Positions 42,261 through 50,850 of a stretch of 64,000 nt of DNA are shown in pieces (the first letter of the stretch is position 1; every line of letters starts with the position of its first letter). The DNA comes from Nitrososphaerota archaeon (GTDB lineage: Archaea; Thermoproteota; Nitrososphaeria; Nitrososphaerales; Gagatemarchaeaceae): the NCBI GenBank assembly GCA_029785195.1, contig JAFMAD010000003.1, forward strand, positions 1-64,000, given 5' to 3'. The notes under the pieces were generated by a model that worked only from the letters and a program-made list of their open reading frames with translations, had not been told where the DNA came from and ran no database searches. A program made the position numbers and the translations under genes.

Positions 42261-42932
42261 ATGTTCCTGGAAGCCGGGATACTTCTGGCCGCCTTGGGGA
42301 TCACCGCCCTCGAGCTCGCGGAGGCCGCGGCCGTCGGGCTGGCGCTCTTCGCCGAGTCGCGAAGCGCGCTTGCGTTCGCCTACGTGGCCGCCGGGTGCGC
42401 CGTCGTCTTCGTCCCAGCGTTCCTGGCCGCTGGCGCGATATCGCTCCTCCCCGGCACATACGTCCGCCTTGTGGGGGGCGTCCTCCTCTTGTACTTCGGG
42501 CTGAGGCTGACGCGCAGCGCGAGAAGGTCCGTGGTGCGGAGCAGAACGACCGGCTTCAAGCCCGAGACGTTCGAGAAGGGGTTGATGTACACCGGCTTCT
42601 CCGTGGGCGCGGTCGAGGCGTTCGAAGCCTCTATCGTCCTCGTAGGCCTCCTCCCCCAAGACTTCATCTCGGCGGGGACAGGCTTCGCCGCCGGCGTGGT
42701 GCTCGTGGTGATAGCCACATTCGCCCTGAGGTCGCAGGTCCGTAAGGTGAAGCAGGCGAGCATGAAGGTCGCAGTGTCCGCCCTCCTCCTCACGTTCTCT
42801 GCCTTCTGGTTCGCGGAGGTCCTCCTCCCGCTCAACGACGTCCTGCTCGTGCCGATCTTCCTTGCTTTCGCCTTCGTGGTCTATGTGTTCGCCAACCGCC
42901 CGATCCCGTCCCTCGCCCCCCGCGGCTCCTGA
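42261..42932 (+). CDS. Membrane protein with two ExxE repeats (FTR1/COG4280-like)
   Basis: 223 residues, seven helices. Two internal halves carry similar motifs: ALELAEAAAVGLAL in helix 1 and GAVEAFEASIVLVGLLP in helix 5 (ExxE in both), a symmetry seen in FTR1-like iron permeases (RExxE) and in UPF0016/COG4280 cation transporters. The repeats point to metal or other cation transport, but the substrate is open. Cotranscribed with the M3 peptidase (7-nt gap). Confidence 0.6.
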   Translation: MFLEAGILLAALGITALELAEAAAVGLALFAESRSALAFAYVAAGCAVVFVPAFLAAGAISLLPGTYVRLVGGVLLLYFGLRLTRSARRSVVRSRTTGFKPETFEKGLMYTGFSVGAVEAFEASIVLVGLLPQDFISAGTGFAAGVVLVVIATFALRSQVRKVKQASMKVAVSALLLTFSAFWFAEVLLPLNDVLLVPIFLAFAFVVYVFANRPIPSLAPRGS

Positions 42933-43115
42933 TAGTAGCTCCGGAAGACATAAGATGCGTAGCACCGGCCTGGCGTCCTTGCGCCCTTCCACGGGAGCCT
43001 CCGAACATCTCCGCAAGACGCATTCAGAATGCGGCTCTGCCGGGGCCGGAAAGGCACCCTTGCGGGGCGGGCGCTCCGAAGGGCTTGTCCTTGCGGCAAG
43101 GGGAGGGGGGTCCTA

Positions 43116-44075
43116 ATGGACGGGCTGACTATTGGCGTGTTCGGCACCGACCAGGCGGCGAAGGCTTCCTTCGAAAGCTCGGTCGCGAAGAAGAGCGAGG
43201 CGGAGGGAATCTCGGTCTATGCGAGGACTGAAGGTGGGCGACGGTACTCCTTCCTGGACACGGCAGACTACCCCGAAAGGATCCAGGGATACGCCCGGAT
43301 AGCCTCACTTGTCGACCACGCGCTCTATCTCTTCCCAGGGTCGGGGCGGCTGTCAGCGCCCGACGGCGAGCTTGCGATACTGATTGAGGCCTTTCGCCTC
43401 GGGGGGACGATCGAGCTCTTGGATGGGGCCGTCTCACCCGCGGCGGCGGTGGCTGCGCTGAAGGGGACCACTGTGGCAGGCTTCAGGCAGGAGGAGCGGG
43501 CGTCGGGCTCTTCGGCGATAGACCTCAGCTCGGCCGTCCCTCGGGAGGACTTCGCCCTGGGGAAGACGCTGATCTACGTCGACAGGGCCTTCACAGTGAA
43601 GGGGGTTGGGACCGTGGCGCTCGGGTTCGTCCTCTCGGGGACCGTCTCCATACACGATCAGCTCCGGCCCGTCCCGGGGCCCGCCGAGGTGCGGGCCGAC
43701 GTAAAGGGGATACAGGTGAGCGACGTCGACTTCCAGTCGGCAGGCCGGGGGGTCCGCGTCGGGGTTTCACTCAGGGGGGTCGAACCGAAGGACCTTGAGA
43801 GGAGCCACTGGCTGGACGACGGATCCTTCCAGGTCGCTGACACGCTGCGCTTCGGCTTCGCGAAGTCGCCGTTCTACAAGCAAGAGGTCGCGCACAGGGA
43901 CCTCCACGTCCAGCTCCCGGGGGAGATGGTCCCCGCCAGGGTGACGCAAGTAGAGGGGGGTGTGTCAGTTAAGCTCCCTTGGCCCGTCCCGGTCTGGGAG
44001 GGGATGAGGGGCGCCCTTGTCGACCTCAACGGGGGGGCTCTCAGGGTGGCGGGCGGGCTTTCATGCAAGCTTTAA
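43116..44075 (+). CDS. SelB/EF1A-like translation factor paralogue with degenerate GTPase
   Basis: 319 residues. Residues 1-150 keep the layout of a translational GTPase, but the P-loop GHVDHGKT is replaced by GTDQAAKASF and the NKxD is missing, so GTP binding is doubtful. Residues 155-240 (TLIYVDRAFTVKGVGTVALGFVLSGTVSIHDQL) match domain 2 of EF-Tu/SelB (the G.VAxGxVxSG pattern), and a third barrel follows. Such paralogues are known in archaea without a clear role. GGAGG stands 9 nt before the ATG, a clear Shine-Dalgarno, which decides this start over an earlier one. Confidence 0.75.
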   Translation: MDGLTIGVFGTDQAAKASFESSVAKKSEAEGISVYARTEGGRRYSFLDTADYPERIQGYARIASLVDHALYLFPGSGRLSAPDGELAILIEAFRLGGTIELLDGAVSPAAAVAALKGTTVAGFRQEERASGSSAIDLSSAVPREDFALGKTLIYVDRAFTVKGVGTVALGFVLSGTVSIHDQLRPVPGPAEVRADVKGIQVSDVDFQSAGRGVRVGVSLRGVEPKDLERSHWLDDGSFQVADTLRFGFAKSPFYKQEVAHRDLHVQLPGEMVPARVTQVEGGVSVKLPWPVPVWEGMRGALVDLNGGALRVAGGLSCKL

Positions 44076-44077
44076 TC
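44070..44077 (+). promoter_or_regulatory. TATA box of msrA
   Basis: CTTTAATC, 27 nt before the TTG start of msrA, lying inside the end of the preceding gene. Confidence 0.5.
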
Positions 44078-44099
44078 CCGGCGTCGCGCCCGGGGAACG

Positions 44100-44657
44100 T
44101 TGCCTAAAACCGAGATAGCGACCTTCGGGAGCGGATGCTTCTGGTGCTCCGAGGCGGTCTTCTCCGAGCTGCAGGGGGTCCTCGGGGTGACTCCGGGGTA
44201 TGCGGGCGGAGACAAGCCCGACCCGTCCTACGAAGAGGTGTGCGCCGGGACCACCGGGCACGCCGAAGTCGCACAGCTCGTGTTCGACCCGTCCGCCATA
44301 AGCTACAGGGAGCTCCTCGAGGTCTTCTTCTCGACCCACGACCCGACGACCCTGAACAGGCAGGGGGCCGACGTCGGGACCCAGTACAGGTCTGTGATCC
44401 TCTACGCCGACGCTCGCCAGAAAGCGGAGGCGGACGAGATCATCAGGGAGCTCTCCCGGGATGGGGTCTTCCGGAACCCGATCGTCACAGAGGTCGTCCC
44501 CCTCCGCGCCTTCTTCCCCGCCGAAGACTACCACCGTGAGTACTACGCGCGGAACACCTCAAAGCCATACTGCCAGGCGGTCATCGCCCCTAAGCTAGCG
44601 AAGTTCAGGGCCCACTGGAAGGCAAAGCTGAAGCCAGCCCAGCCCCGCCCTTCATGA
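44100..44657 (+). CDS. msrA: Peptide methionine sulfoxide reductase A
   Basis: 185 residues from TTG. The active-site GCFWC with catalytic Cys13, the GVTPGYAGGDKPDPSYEEVCAGTTGHAE block and DVGTQYRS are complete. It reduces methionine-S-sulfoxide in proteins. The C-terminal Cys in SKPYCQAV may be the resolving residue. Consistent with oxygen exposure of the host. Confidence 0.96.
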   Translation: MPKTEIATFGSGCFWCSEAVFSELQGVLGVTPGYAGGDKPDPSYEEVCAGTTGHAEVAQLVFDPSAISYRELLEVFFSTHDPTTLNRQGADVGTQYRSVILYADARQKAEADEIIRELSRDGVFRNPIVTEVVPLRAFFPAEDYHREYYARNTSKPYCQAVIAPKLAKFRAHWKAKLKPAQPRPS

Positions 44658-44669
44658 GCTGAATCTCCG

Positions 44670-45236
44670 TTGGGGGCGCTGAAAGGGATCTTCGGGATAA
44701 CAGGGACGCCGGGGACGGGCAAGAAGTCAGTCGCCCCCTTGGTGGCCGGGGTGCTCGGGGTGCGTTGTTTCAGCGTCAACGAGCTGGCCACGGCGCGTCG
44801 CCGAGCCGATGCCGACGAGGGTGTGTATGATGTGGACACCGAAAGGCTCCGCGGGGAGATACCGTCACTGGTCCCCCGGGCTTCTGTCCTCTACGGGCAC
44901 CTCCTCCCAGCGGTCCTCGACCCCGCGATAGCGGAGAGGGTGGTGGTGCTCAGGTGCGAGCCCAAAGTCCTGAGGGAGAGGCTCAGGTCCCGGGGCTACC
45001 CTGAGGCGAAGGTGAGGGCGAACCTCGAGGCCGAGCTGATAGGAGTCGTCGCCGCAGAGGCCCACGAAGCGTTCGGGGTGGCCGCCTGCGAGCTCGACAC
45101 GACGTCGACGTCCCCTCAGGAGGCTGCAGCCATGGCGGCCGGACTACAAGGAGGGGCGGCCGGAGGCCGCCGCATCGACTGGACGCTGGGCTACGACTCC
45201 GCCCCGAAGCTGAGGTCGTTGCTCCCGCCTGAGTGA
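44670..45236 (+). CDS. Fap7/adenylate kinase-like NTPase (AK6 family)
   Basis: 188 residues from TTG. P-loop GITGTPGTGKKS, then DVDTERLRGEIPSL and the lid-like RCEPKVLRERLRSRGYPEAKVRANLEAELIGVVAAEA, which is the Fap7/AK6 pattern. Archaeal Fap7 assists late maturation of the small ribosomal subunit and has adenylate kinase activity. Its last 46 nt overlap the end of the HerA-like gene on the other strand. Confidence 0.88.
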   Translation: MGALKGIFGITGTPGTGKKSVAPLVAGVLGVRCFSVNELATARRRADADEGVYDVDTERLRGEIPSLVPRASVLYGHLLPAVLDPAIAERVVVLRCEPKVLRERLRSRGYPEAKVRANLEAELIGVVAAEAHEAFGVAACELDTTSTSPQEAAAMAAGLQGGAAGGRRIDWTLGYDSAPKLRSLLPPE

Positions 45237-46936
45237 GCGTCTTCGGGCGCCACCTGGACCAGCATCGGCCTCTGGATGCGGGACAGGCCGACCACGGCTT
45301 CGCCTACTCTGAGCCTGGTCAGGTGCTCCCGCTGCTTCCTGTCGAGCCCGAGGGAGTCTCCGACGAGGGTGACGTCGTCTGGCCATGCGAGTCGGTGGAC
45401 GACCTTGGTCCCTGAGTTCTTGACCACCTCAGCCGCGATGTGGCTCGGGAACTGGGCGACGAACATCATCGCCTCCCCGAACTTCCTGAGCTCCGAGACC
45501 ATCCTCTCCCCTACAGTCGGAGGGTCCTCCGCCCTCCTGGCTGGCGCGATGTTCCGCGCCTCCTCCACCACCGTCAAATGGTCCAGAGGTCCCTTCCTTT
45601 TCACCTTCTCCTCGTACGTCATCTTCAGGAGGACGTCGCAGAACACCGCCCTGGACTGGATGTCCCTGAGGTGCCCGAGCTCGACGCAGACGACGGTCCC
45701 CAGGAGCTCCTCGAGCTTGAGGGGCCCGGAGCTCCCCAAGGCCTTCCCGGACTGCCCCTCAGATAGCGGGACCAGCCTCCGGAGCAGCGCCACCTTGGTC
45801 TCGTTGTCGTAGGCCGACCTGAGGGGGTACGCCTCTATCGTCTTCACCAGCGCCGAGATGGTCGGGACTTCGTCGGAGGACGTCTCTGAAAGCCGCTTCT
45901 GCAGGGCGTTGCGGAACATGTACGCCTGCGGGTGGGTGAAGTGGTAGATGTCGGAGAAGATGTCGGAGACCATGGCTATGTGTTCAGCGGGGTCCGTGTC
46001 AGGCCCGCCCTCCAGCGGGTTCAGCGAGAAGTCGTCCTTCCCCGGCGCCACCACCTTCCCCCCGACTGACCGAGCCGTCGCCCCAAACTCGTTGTGCCAG
46101 TCCAGGATCATCACAGGGAGCCCGGCCTCGGCCGCCTGCTTGACGATAGCTGCCGCAGTCGTGGATTTGCCTGACCCTGTCATGCCGAGGATGCTCACGT
46201 GCCTCCTCAGGTCGTCCATCTGCAGCCTGAGTTCGTGGTATTCCCTACCGCCTGACTTCAGGGACCCGAGGAGCAACCCGTCCTGCCCTGACTCGGCCGC
46301 GTTGGGGATGTAAAAGTCCGGCGTCCTCTCCAGGCTGGCCGAGAGAGGCGACATCTCGTCAAAGGTGCAGAGAGCGCCGGTCGCCGAGGGCGACCCGCTC
46401 TGGGGGAGGGCCCTACCGCCGGGGAGGAGCATCGACTTCATGAACTCGACGAGGTCCTTCCTCACCAGCCTCTCGACGTTGGCGGTGGGGAGCGCTACGC
46501 TCACGGCGGCCGAAAGTATGCTCGCCCGCTGCTCGATGGCCTGCGTCTGGTCCTCCTTCTTCTTCCCGTCCACCCACGTCCCGACCACCAGGTCGAACTC
46601 GAGGACCGGGGGTGCCTCCCCTCCGGCCTCAGATTCGTTCATCAGCATGACGTACACGAAGGGGAGCCCGGCCCTCCTGAGTCCCTCGAAGAGCCCCTTC
46701 ATCCTCTGCTGCTGGAGCGTCGTCTTCAGGGCTGCCGAGTAGTCCACCCTCTGGTCCTCAGCCACGTCCGGGACGCCCACCCTGAACAGCGCGATGTTCC
46801 TGACCTTGGTCCCGTCCGCCGAGGATACGTACTTGCCGTCGGCTACCCGCATCTCCTCTATCCCCAGGCCGGCCTGCGGCCTCAGCTTCCAGGCGACCTG
46901 GGACGCAAGCTCGCGGGCGGGGTGCAGCGCTCTCAC
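45191..46936 (-). CDS. HerA/VirB4-type ATPase linked to the pilus locus
   Basis: 581 residues. Start GTG overlaps the pilin stop by four bases. An N-terminal mixed domain (residues 20-210) precedes the ATPase core: Walker A SILGMTGSGKSTTAAAI, MILDWHNEFG, Walker B LTVVEEARN and the HerA-like arginine-rich end VVHRLAWPDDVTLVGDSLG. HerA/FtsK-type pumps move DNA or protein; in Sulfolobus-type pili and Tad-like loci similar genes occur. Because it is translationally coupled to a pilin, a role in assembling or retracting the fibre, or in DNA transfer through it, is likely but unproven. Confidence 0.82.
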   Translation of the reverse strand: MRALHPARELASQVAWKLRPQAGLGIEEMRVADGKYVSSADGTKVRNIALFRVGVPDVAEDQRVDYSAALKTTLQQQRMKGLFEGLRRAGLPFVYVMLMNESEAGGEAPPVLEFDLVVGTWVDGKKKEDQTQAIEQRASILSAAVSVALPTANVERLVRKDLVEFMKSMLLPGGRALPQSGSPSATGALCTFDEMSPLSASLERTPDFYIPNAAESGQDGLLLGSLKSGGREYHELRLQMDDLRRHVSILGMTGSGKSTTAAAIVKQAAEAGLPVMILDWHNEFGATARSVGGKVVAPGKDDFSLNPLEGGPDTDPAEHIAMVSDIFSDIYHFTHPQAYMFRNALQKRLSETSSDEVPTISALVKTIEAYPLRSAYDNETKVALLRRLVPLSEGQSGKALGSSGPLKLEELLGTVVCVELGHLRDIQSRAVFCDVLLKMTYEEKVKRKGPLDHLTVVEEARNIAPARRAEDPPTVGERMVSELRKFGEAMMFVAQFPSHIAAEVVKNSGTKVVHRLAWPDDVTLVGDSLGLDRKQREHLTRLRVGEAVVGLSRIQRPMLVQVAPEDAHSGGSNDLSFGAES

Positions 46937-47142
46937 CAGTGGAACAGGGTGCCGAAGATGCCGTTGAGCGAGTTTGTGATGGAGTTCCACACGTTCGACG
47001 TGTATGCGGAGCTCTGCTTGAGGATCGACTCGATCCCGCCGACCAGAAGGGAGAGGGCCACCAGTGCGACGGAGATCAGAAGCGCCTCCTCGATGAGCTG
47101 CACCCCTCTCCTGCTTCGCCTCCACCTGCGACCTACTTTCAT
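46933..47142 (-). CDS. Tad-like (Flp-like) pilin
   Basis: 69 residues: basic head MKVGRRWRRSRRGVQ, then the hydrophobic pilin helix LIEEALLISVALVALSLLVGG, then a short soluble tail with Tyr, Ser and Asn (SSAYTSNVWNSITNSLNG). The glycine before VQLIEE would be the cleavage site of a class III signal peptide, and the Glu at +5 fits assembly pilins. Own TATA element CGATATTTAAC, centred near 27 nt upstream, predicts a leaderless message. Start ATG. Confidence 0.82.
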   Translation of the reverse strand: MKVGRRWRRSRRGVQLIEEALLISVALVALSLLVGGIESILKQSSAYTSNVWNSITNSLNGIFGTLFHW

Positions 47143-47160
47143 GCCCGAATAGCCTGGGTT

Positions 47161-47171
47161 CGATATTTAAC
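47161..47171 (-). promoter_or_regulatory. TATA box of the pilin gene
   Basis: GTTAAATATCG on the minus strand about 26 nt before the pilin ATG, so the pilin can be made separately from the upstream TadA-B-C genes. Confidence 0.6.
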
Positions 47172-47174
47172 GCC

Positions 47175-47795
47175 CTACAGCGCGGCCGAGGGGAAGGCGG
47201 CCAGGGGGGCAATCGCGGCCGATATCGCTGCGAAGACCGCCAACGAAAGCGCGGCGTTCACGAAGAATCTCCTCCCCGACATGAACGCGCCGAGCATCCC
47301 CGAGCCTAGGGCGGTCAGCGCTGCCGCCCCGTACACCAGGGCCCCAGACCCCCCTGGCTGGGCGCCGAAGCCGATCTCCCCCACGGCAGGGCCGAGAGCG
47401 GCCAACATCGCCATCACCGCGCCGAGCACACCCGACGTGACCAGGCTCCTGAACCTCATCACCTTCTGCTCGAGGATCTCGTTCTCCCTCGCCTTTATCC
47501 ACCGCTCGAGGGTGACGGCTAGGGCCTCGCCGCTCCTCGCGACCAAACAGGCGCTGCTCCTCGGCGCGGACACGATCAGGGACGCAAGCATTGAAACTTC
47601 CTCTCCGGAGCCCTCCATAAGCGGACGGAGCGCGGTCGCGAGCGGGCGGCCGAGCATGATGCTCCTCGCCCCGTCCTCGCACAAGGGGCCGGCCGCGCGC
47701 AGCTCTTCGACGACGGACCTGGAAAGGCCCTTCCCCTCTCCCGCTGCCTTCAACGCCCTCCCTAGAGAGTGCATCGCGTCGAGCTCCGCGCTCAT
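47175..47795 (-). CDS. TadC-like membrane platform protein
   Basis: 206 residues. An N-terminal soluble GspF-like part (LVARSGEALAVTLERWIKARENEILEQKVMRF) and three or four membrane helices at the C terminus. The R.GE....L..W....E.EI...K.MR pattern fits the type II secretion F domain family in archaeal TadC-like form. ATGA overlap with the preceding gene. Together with TadB it forms the inner-membrane platform that the TadA ATPase drives. Confidence 0.7.
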   Translation of the reverse strand: MSAELDAMHSLGRALKAAGEGKGLSRSVVEELRAAGPLCEDGARSIMLGRPLATALRPLMEGSGEEVSMLASLIVSAPRSSACLVARSGEALAVTLERWIKARENEILEQKVMRFRSLVTSGVLGAVMAMLAALGPAVGEIGFGAQPGGSGALVYGAAALTALGSGMLGAFMSGRRFFVNAALSLAVFAAISAAIAPLAAFPSAAL

Positions 47796-48490
47796 CCCCT
47801 CGCCCCTCCGGCGGAGCTGAGATAGAACGCAAGGTCGAGGACGACCAGCTCGAATGCCGCCAGCTCCGCGAGCCTCCCGGCGCCGTACGTGTGGGAAAGG
47901 ACCGCGTAGAGTAGGAGCATTATCGGGGTGAAGAAAGACGCGGTCATGAACATCGGGACCTTTGTCTCCCTGCTGAGCGCCTCCGAGCCTGCCAGCCCCC
48001 GCGCTTCCTCGTCGTCGGGCTCGGTCCCTCCCTTCCTGGGCTCGGCTATCCCTCTCAGCGCCGCCGCTGCGGTGTAGGACGCCAGCACCCCAGACGCCTC
48101 GGCGACCGCCCGCCTGGCGCTCTCCCCGAGCAAGACCTCCCTGGCCGCCCGCCCCACCGCCACAGCAAGCGCACCGTCCCTGGGTCGGAGGAGGAGCACC
48201 GACCTCGACCTCGACCTGGTCACCTCAAGAAGTGCCTTCGACGACGAGGCGAGGAGGACGGCCTCCCTCGCCTGGTTCACGCGCTGCCTGTCCAGGAGGC
48301 GCCTGGGGGTGGTGACCACGATGTAGAAGACCGCAGCCGCGATGACATACAGGACCAGGGTGCTGGCGCTCCCGAGGGCTCTCCCGAACGCGAGGTCAGC
48401 GACGAGCCAGGCCGCGGACGAGGCAGCGAGGCCGACAGACGCGACCCTCCACGGGGAGAGTCCGAAGCGGTCCAGGGACGCGAACCTCAA
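47792..48490 (-). CDS. TadB-like membrane platform protein
   Basis: 232 residues from TTG, which overlaps the TadA stop. Two helices near residues 15-60, a soluble GspF-like region (VNQAREAVLLASSSKALLEV..., LAVAVGRAAREVLLGES), then two further helices at the end (FMTASFFTPIMLLLYAVLSH, ELVVLDLAFYLSS). The order A-B-C and the coupling of all three genes identify it as a TadB/GspF-like protein, although sequence signatures are weak. Confidence 0.68.
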   Translation of the reverse strand: MRFASLDRFGLSPWRVASVGLAASSAAWLVADLAFGRALGSASTLVLYVIAAAVFYIVVTTPRRLLDRQRVNQAREAVLLASSSKALLEVTRSRSRSVLLLRPRDGALAVAVGRAAREVLLGESARRAVAEASGVLASYTAAAALRGIAEPRKGGTEPDDEEARGLAGSEALSRETKVPMFMTASFFTPIMLLLYAVLSHTYGAGRLAELAAFELVVLDLAFYLSSAGGARG

Positions 48491-49905
48491 CCCGCGCGGA
48501 CCCCTCGTGCTATGCGGGCCGACGCCAGCGCGACCTTCAAGCCGAGCTTCTCCGCCGGCACCCCGTCGGGGGGGCGGGGCCATCCTGAGCCAGCTACGTT
48601 CCTCAGCCTGTGGTCGCGGTCTCGCATGTATATCTCCTTGATTCTCGGCGAGCCTCCATCCTGGATGACCTCGGCTATCCTGTGCACATACCTCTCCTGC
48701 CTCAACCTGTCGGGCCTGGACATCTGGACCATGATCCCTAGGTCCAGCAGGCTCTCTTCGGAGACGTGGTGCATCGTCAGCCACCGTCTGACCGCCTGCT
48801 CTATGGTTGATGCGTGGAACGTCTGGACACCCCTGGCCCCCGATGCGAGCGCTTGGAAGAACGCCCTGCTGTGCTCTTCTGACTGTATCTCGCTCAGTAT
48901 TACTATGTCCGGGGACCTGTGCAGCGCCTTCACTATCTCGGACTCCTTCGTCCTCTCTGCCCCCTCCCCTCTGTCGTAGGGGTCGACCTTCACCTTCATC
49001 TGATGGTACCCATCTGCGAGCATGTCCCTGGTCTCCACGGCGTCTTCGATGTAGAGGCGCCGGAGCCTCTTGTCCACCTGTTCATCGAGGGCGTTGAGCA
49101 GCGTCGTCTTCCCGGTTCCTGTCTCCCCCACTATCGTCACGTTCCCCCCTGCCTCGAGCCACCCCACGAGCATGGAGGACGCCTCGTCCGAGACCAGGCC
49201 CAGCCCTATCAGTTGAGGGAGGGTGAGCGTGGAGACGTTCAGCCTTCGCACGTCCAGGGCGAAGCGGTTCACCGCCACCGGCTCGAGGTCGACGGAGATT
49301 CTGAGCACCGCCCCCCCGATCGAGAGATCGTTCTTCAGAGACGGGGTCTTGAAGTCCAGCGTGTATCCGGTGAAGGTGTCGAGGTGCGTTTCGAGGGCGC
49401 TCCTTTCCCTCTCGGTCAGGACGATCCCGGACTCGCACCTCCCTGCAGCAACGTGGTCCAGGTACACCGGCGACGTATCCGAGTCGGCGTAGAACTCCGT
49501 CACCCTCTGGTCCTTGGCGATTGCAAGGACCCTAGAGAGGCCCACCGCCTCATACGCCGCCAGCTCCGAGAGCTCTCTGATGCGCTGCCGCATCCCCGCG
49601 GCCGCGAGCCTACGGGCAGAAGCCTGGGTCAGCACTTCGATGAGCCGGGAGAATGTGAGCGGCTCCACCTCCCTGGGGTCGAGGTCGTCGGAGACCTCCC
49701 TGACCACCCCCCTCAGCGTCGCTATCGTCTGGAGCGGGAGGGCGCACCCTACTTCATAGAACGGCGCCGTACCATCCCCTGACACCCTGTAGGTGAACGG
49801 GAACGACGCCCCATCGGGCCTCTCCCTCCAATCTGGCCTCCCGAAGAGCTCCACTAGCAGGGGAGGCGGGTCGCTCGCCGGCCTTGGCTTGCGGACCGCT
49901 CTCAT
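48487..49905 (-). CDS. TadA/VirB11-like secretion ATPase
   Basis: 472 residues from the ATG at 49905; an upstream TTG (49974) lies before the TATA element and is less likely. The ATPase core has Walker A GNVTIVGETGTGKTTLLNAL, the Asp box YIEDAVETRDM, Walker B DIVILSEIQSEEHSRAF and the His box GVQTFHASTIEQAVRRW, in the order of GspE/TadA proteins. The N-terminal 140 residues are the usual extension. It powers pilus assembly by the TadB/TadC platform. Confidence 0.9.
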   Translation of the reverse strand: MRAVRKPRPASDPPPLLVELFGRPDWRERPDGASFPFTYRVSGDGTAPFYEVGCALPLQTIATLRGVVREVSDDLDPREVEPLTFSRLIEVLTQASARRLAAAGMRQRIRELSELAAYEAVGLSRVLAIAKDQRVTEFYADSDTSPVYLDHVAAGRCESGIVLTERERSALETHLDTFTGYTLDFKTPSLKNDLSIGGAVLRISVDLEPVAVNRFALDVRRLNVSTLTLPQLIGLGLVSDEASSMLVGWLEAGGNVTIVGETGTGKTTLLNALDEQVDKRLRRLYIEDAVETRDMLADGYHQMKVKVDPYDRGEGAERTKESEIVKALHRSPDIVILSEIQSEEHSRAFFQALASGARGVQTFHASTIEQAVRRWLTMHHVSEESLLDLGIMVQMSRPDRLRQERYVHRIAEVIQDGGSPRIKEIYMRDRDHRLRNVAGSGWPRPPDGVPAEKLGLKVALASARIARGVRAG

Positions 49906-49961
49906 GAAAAAACCGGCGAGCCGGGGTCCCACGCTGCTTCCACAGACAGCGCGCCGCGGCA

Positions 49962-49989
49962 ATAAAACGAGCAAGGTTGCCCGTTAAAT
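49962..49989. promoter_or_regulatory. Divergent promoter of the pilus locus
   Basis: On the minus strand GTTTTATTG serves TadA; on the plus strand CGTTAAATC (49981-49989) stands 27 nt before the ATG of the first small secreted protein. The two arms of the locus thus start from one region of about 100 nt. Confidence 0.6.
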
Positions 49990-50011
49990 CCTCTGGGCGC
50001 CTGTTCTGAGG

Positions 50012-50371
50012 ATGACCGAGATACTCGAGTACTGCCTAGTGGTGATGGTCTCCTCGCTCTTCGTTGCCGGATCCGTCGCCACCTACGGGTCATTCTCAGA
50101 GTTCGTCTCGGAGGTCCAGTTCAAGGCCGCGGCTTCCACTGTCTCCGCGCTCGCCATGGAGGCCCTGGCCAACGGCACCTCCCAGGGGGCCGTGGCCCTC
50201 CCCCCGTCGACCATCAGCTGCGACGGCGGGGTCCTCGCCTTCTCCTCAGGGAGCCAGGTCGCTGTGGAAGACCTGCACACCTCGTGCAGCTTTGAGCTTT
50301 CCGTCCAGAGCGGGATGCACGAAGTCGCGTTCAGCGCGAACGGCTCCGGCTTGTCAGCCGAGGTGGAGTAG
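50012..50371 (+). CDS. Small pilin-like secreted protein 1
   Basis: 119 residues. MTEILEYCLVVMVSSLFVAG is a short polar head and a membrane helix, then helical FSEFVSEVQFKAAASTVSAL, then a beta-rich Ser/Gly/Thr domain with two Cys pairs possible (ISCDGG, HTSCSFEL). Class IV prepilin character is plausible, but the usual basic head is missing. Leaderless from its TATA element. First of five genes in a row that each start with one hydrophobic helix. Confidence 0.7.
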   Translation: MTEILEYCLVVMVSSLFVAGSVATYGSFSEFVSEVQFKAAASTVSALAMEALANGTSQGAVALPPSTISCDGGVLAFSSGSQVAVEDLHTSCSFELSVQSGMHEVAFSANGSGLSAEVE

Positions 50372-50372
50372 C

Positions 50373-50750
50373 GTGCCAGCGTCATCTATTAGCGCCCAGG
50401 GGTCTTGGGGGGTGTACCTGATCGCGGCCGCCGTCCTGCTCCTTATCTTCACCCCTGGGATCTCTGCAGCCGCCCTCGCTTCGCGGGAGGGAGCTGACTG
50501 GCGGTACGCCGACGGGGTGAGGGCCGTCCTCGACTCGCTCAACCCAGGCGTGAAGATAACGTTCTCTTACGCCTCCTCGCCTTCTGCCGACGAGCTCGTC
50601 CTCGCGGGGGACTCGGTGAGCGTGAATGACGGCCAGGGGGTGCTCACCTTCAGGACGGCCTACCCTGTCCCTAGCATGACCCTCATGCCGACCCTGTCGT
50701 ACGTGGCCCAGCTCATAGGGGGGAGGGTGGAGGTGACGGAGGTCGTCTGA
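50373..50750 (+). CDS. Small membrane-anchored protein 2 of the pilus locus
   Basis: 125 residues from GTG, one base after the previous stop. SAQGSWGVYLIAAAVLLLIF and TPGISAAALASREG hold one helix, then a 100-residue outside domain with DGVRAVLDSLNPGVKITFSY and a beta-rich end. TadE/G-like or pseudopilin-like in layout; no family signature recognised. Confidence 0.65.
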   Translation: MPASSISAQGSWGVYLIAAAVLLLIFTPGISAAALASREGADWRYADGVRAVLDSLNPGVKITFSYASSPSADELVLAGDSVSVNDGQGVLTFRTAYPVPSMTLMPTLSYVAQLIGGRVEVTEVV

Positions 50751-50778
50751 GGTAGAGACCTATGTCGACGTCGCAGTC

Positions 50779-50850
50779 ATGTACGCGGTCTTGATCACCC
50801 TGGCGCTCTTGGCCCTCGCGTTCCTCCTCCCGGAGCTCCTCCCTGGTTGA
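50779..50850 (+). CDS. 23-residue hydrophobic peptide ORF in the pilus locus
   Basis: MYAVLITLALLALAFLLPEL, then LPG. The stop overlaps the TTG of the next gene by four bases (TTGA), the same coupling used elsewhere in this operon. The six codons before the ATG read YVDVAV without any start codon, and the next gene begins RYVDIAV, so the two N termini look duplicated. It could be a small anchor, a leader peptide, or a truncated relic of a duplicated gene. Confidence 0.45.
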   Translation: MYAVLITLALLALAFLLPELLPG

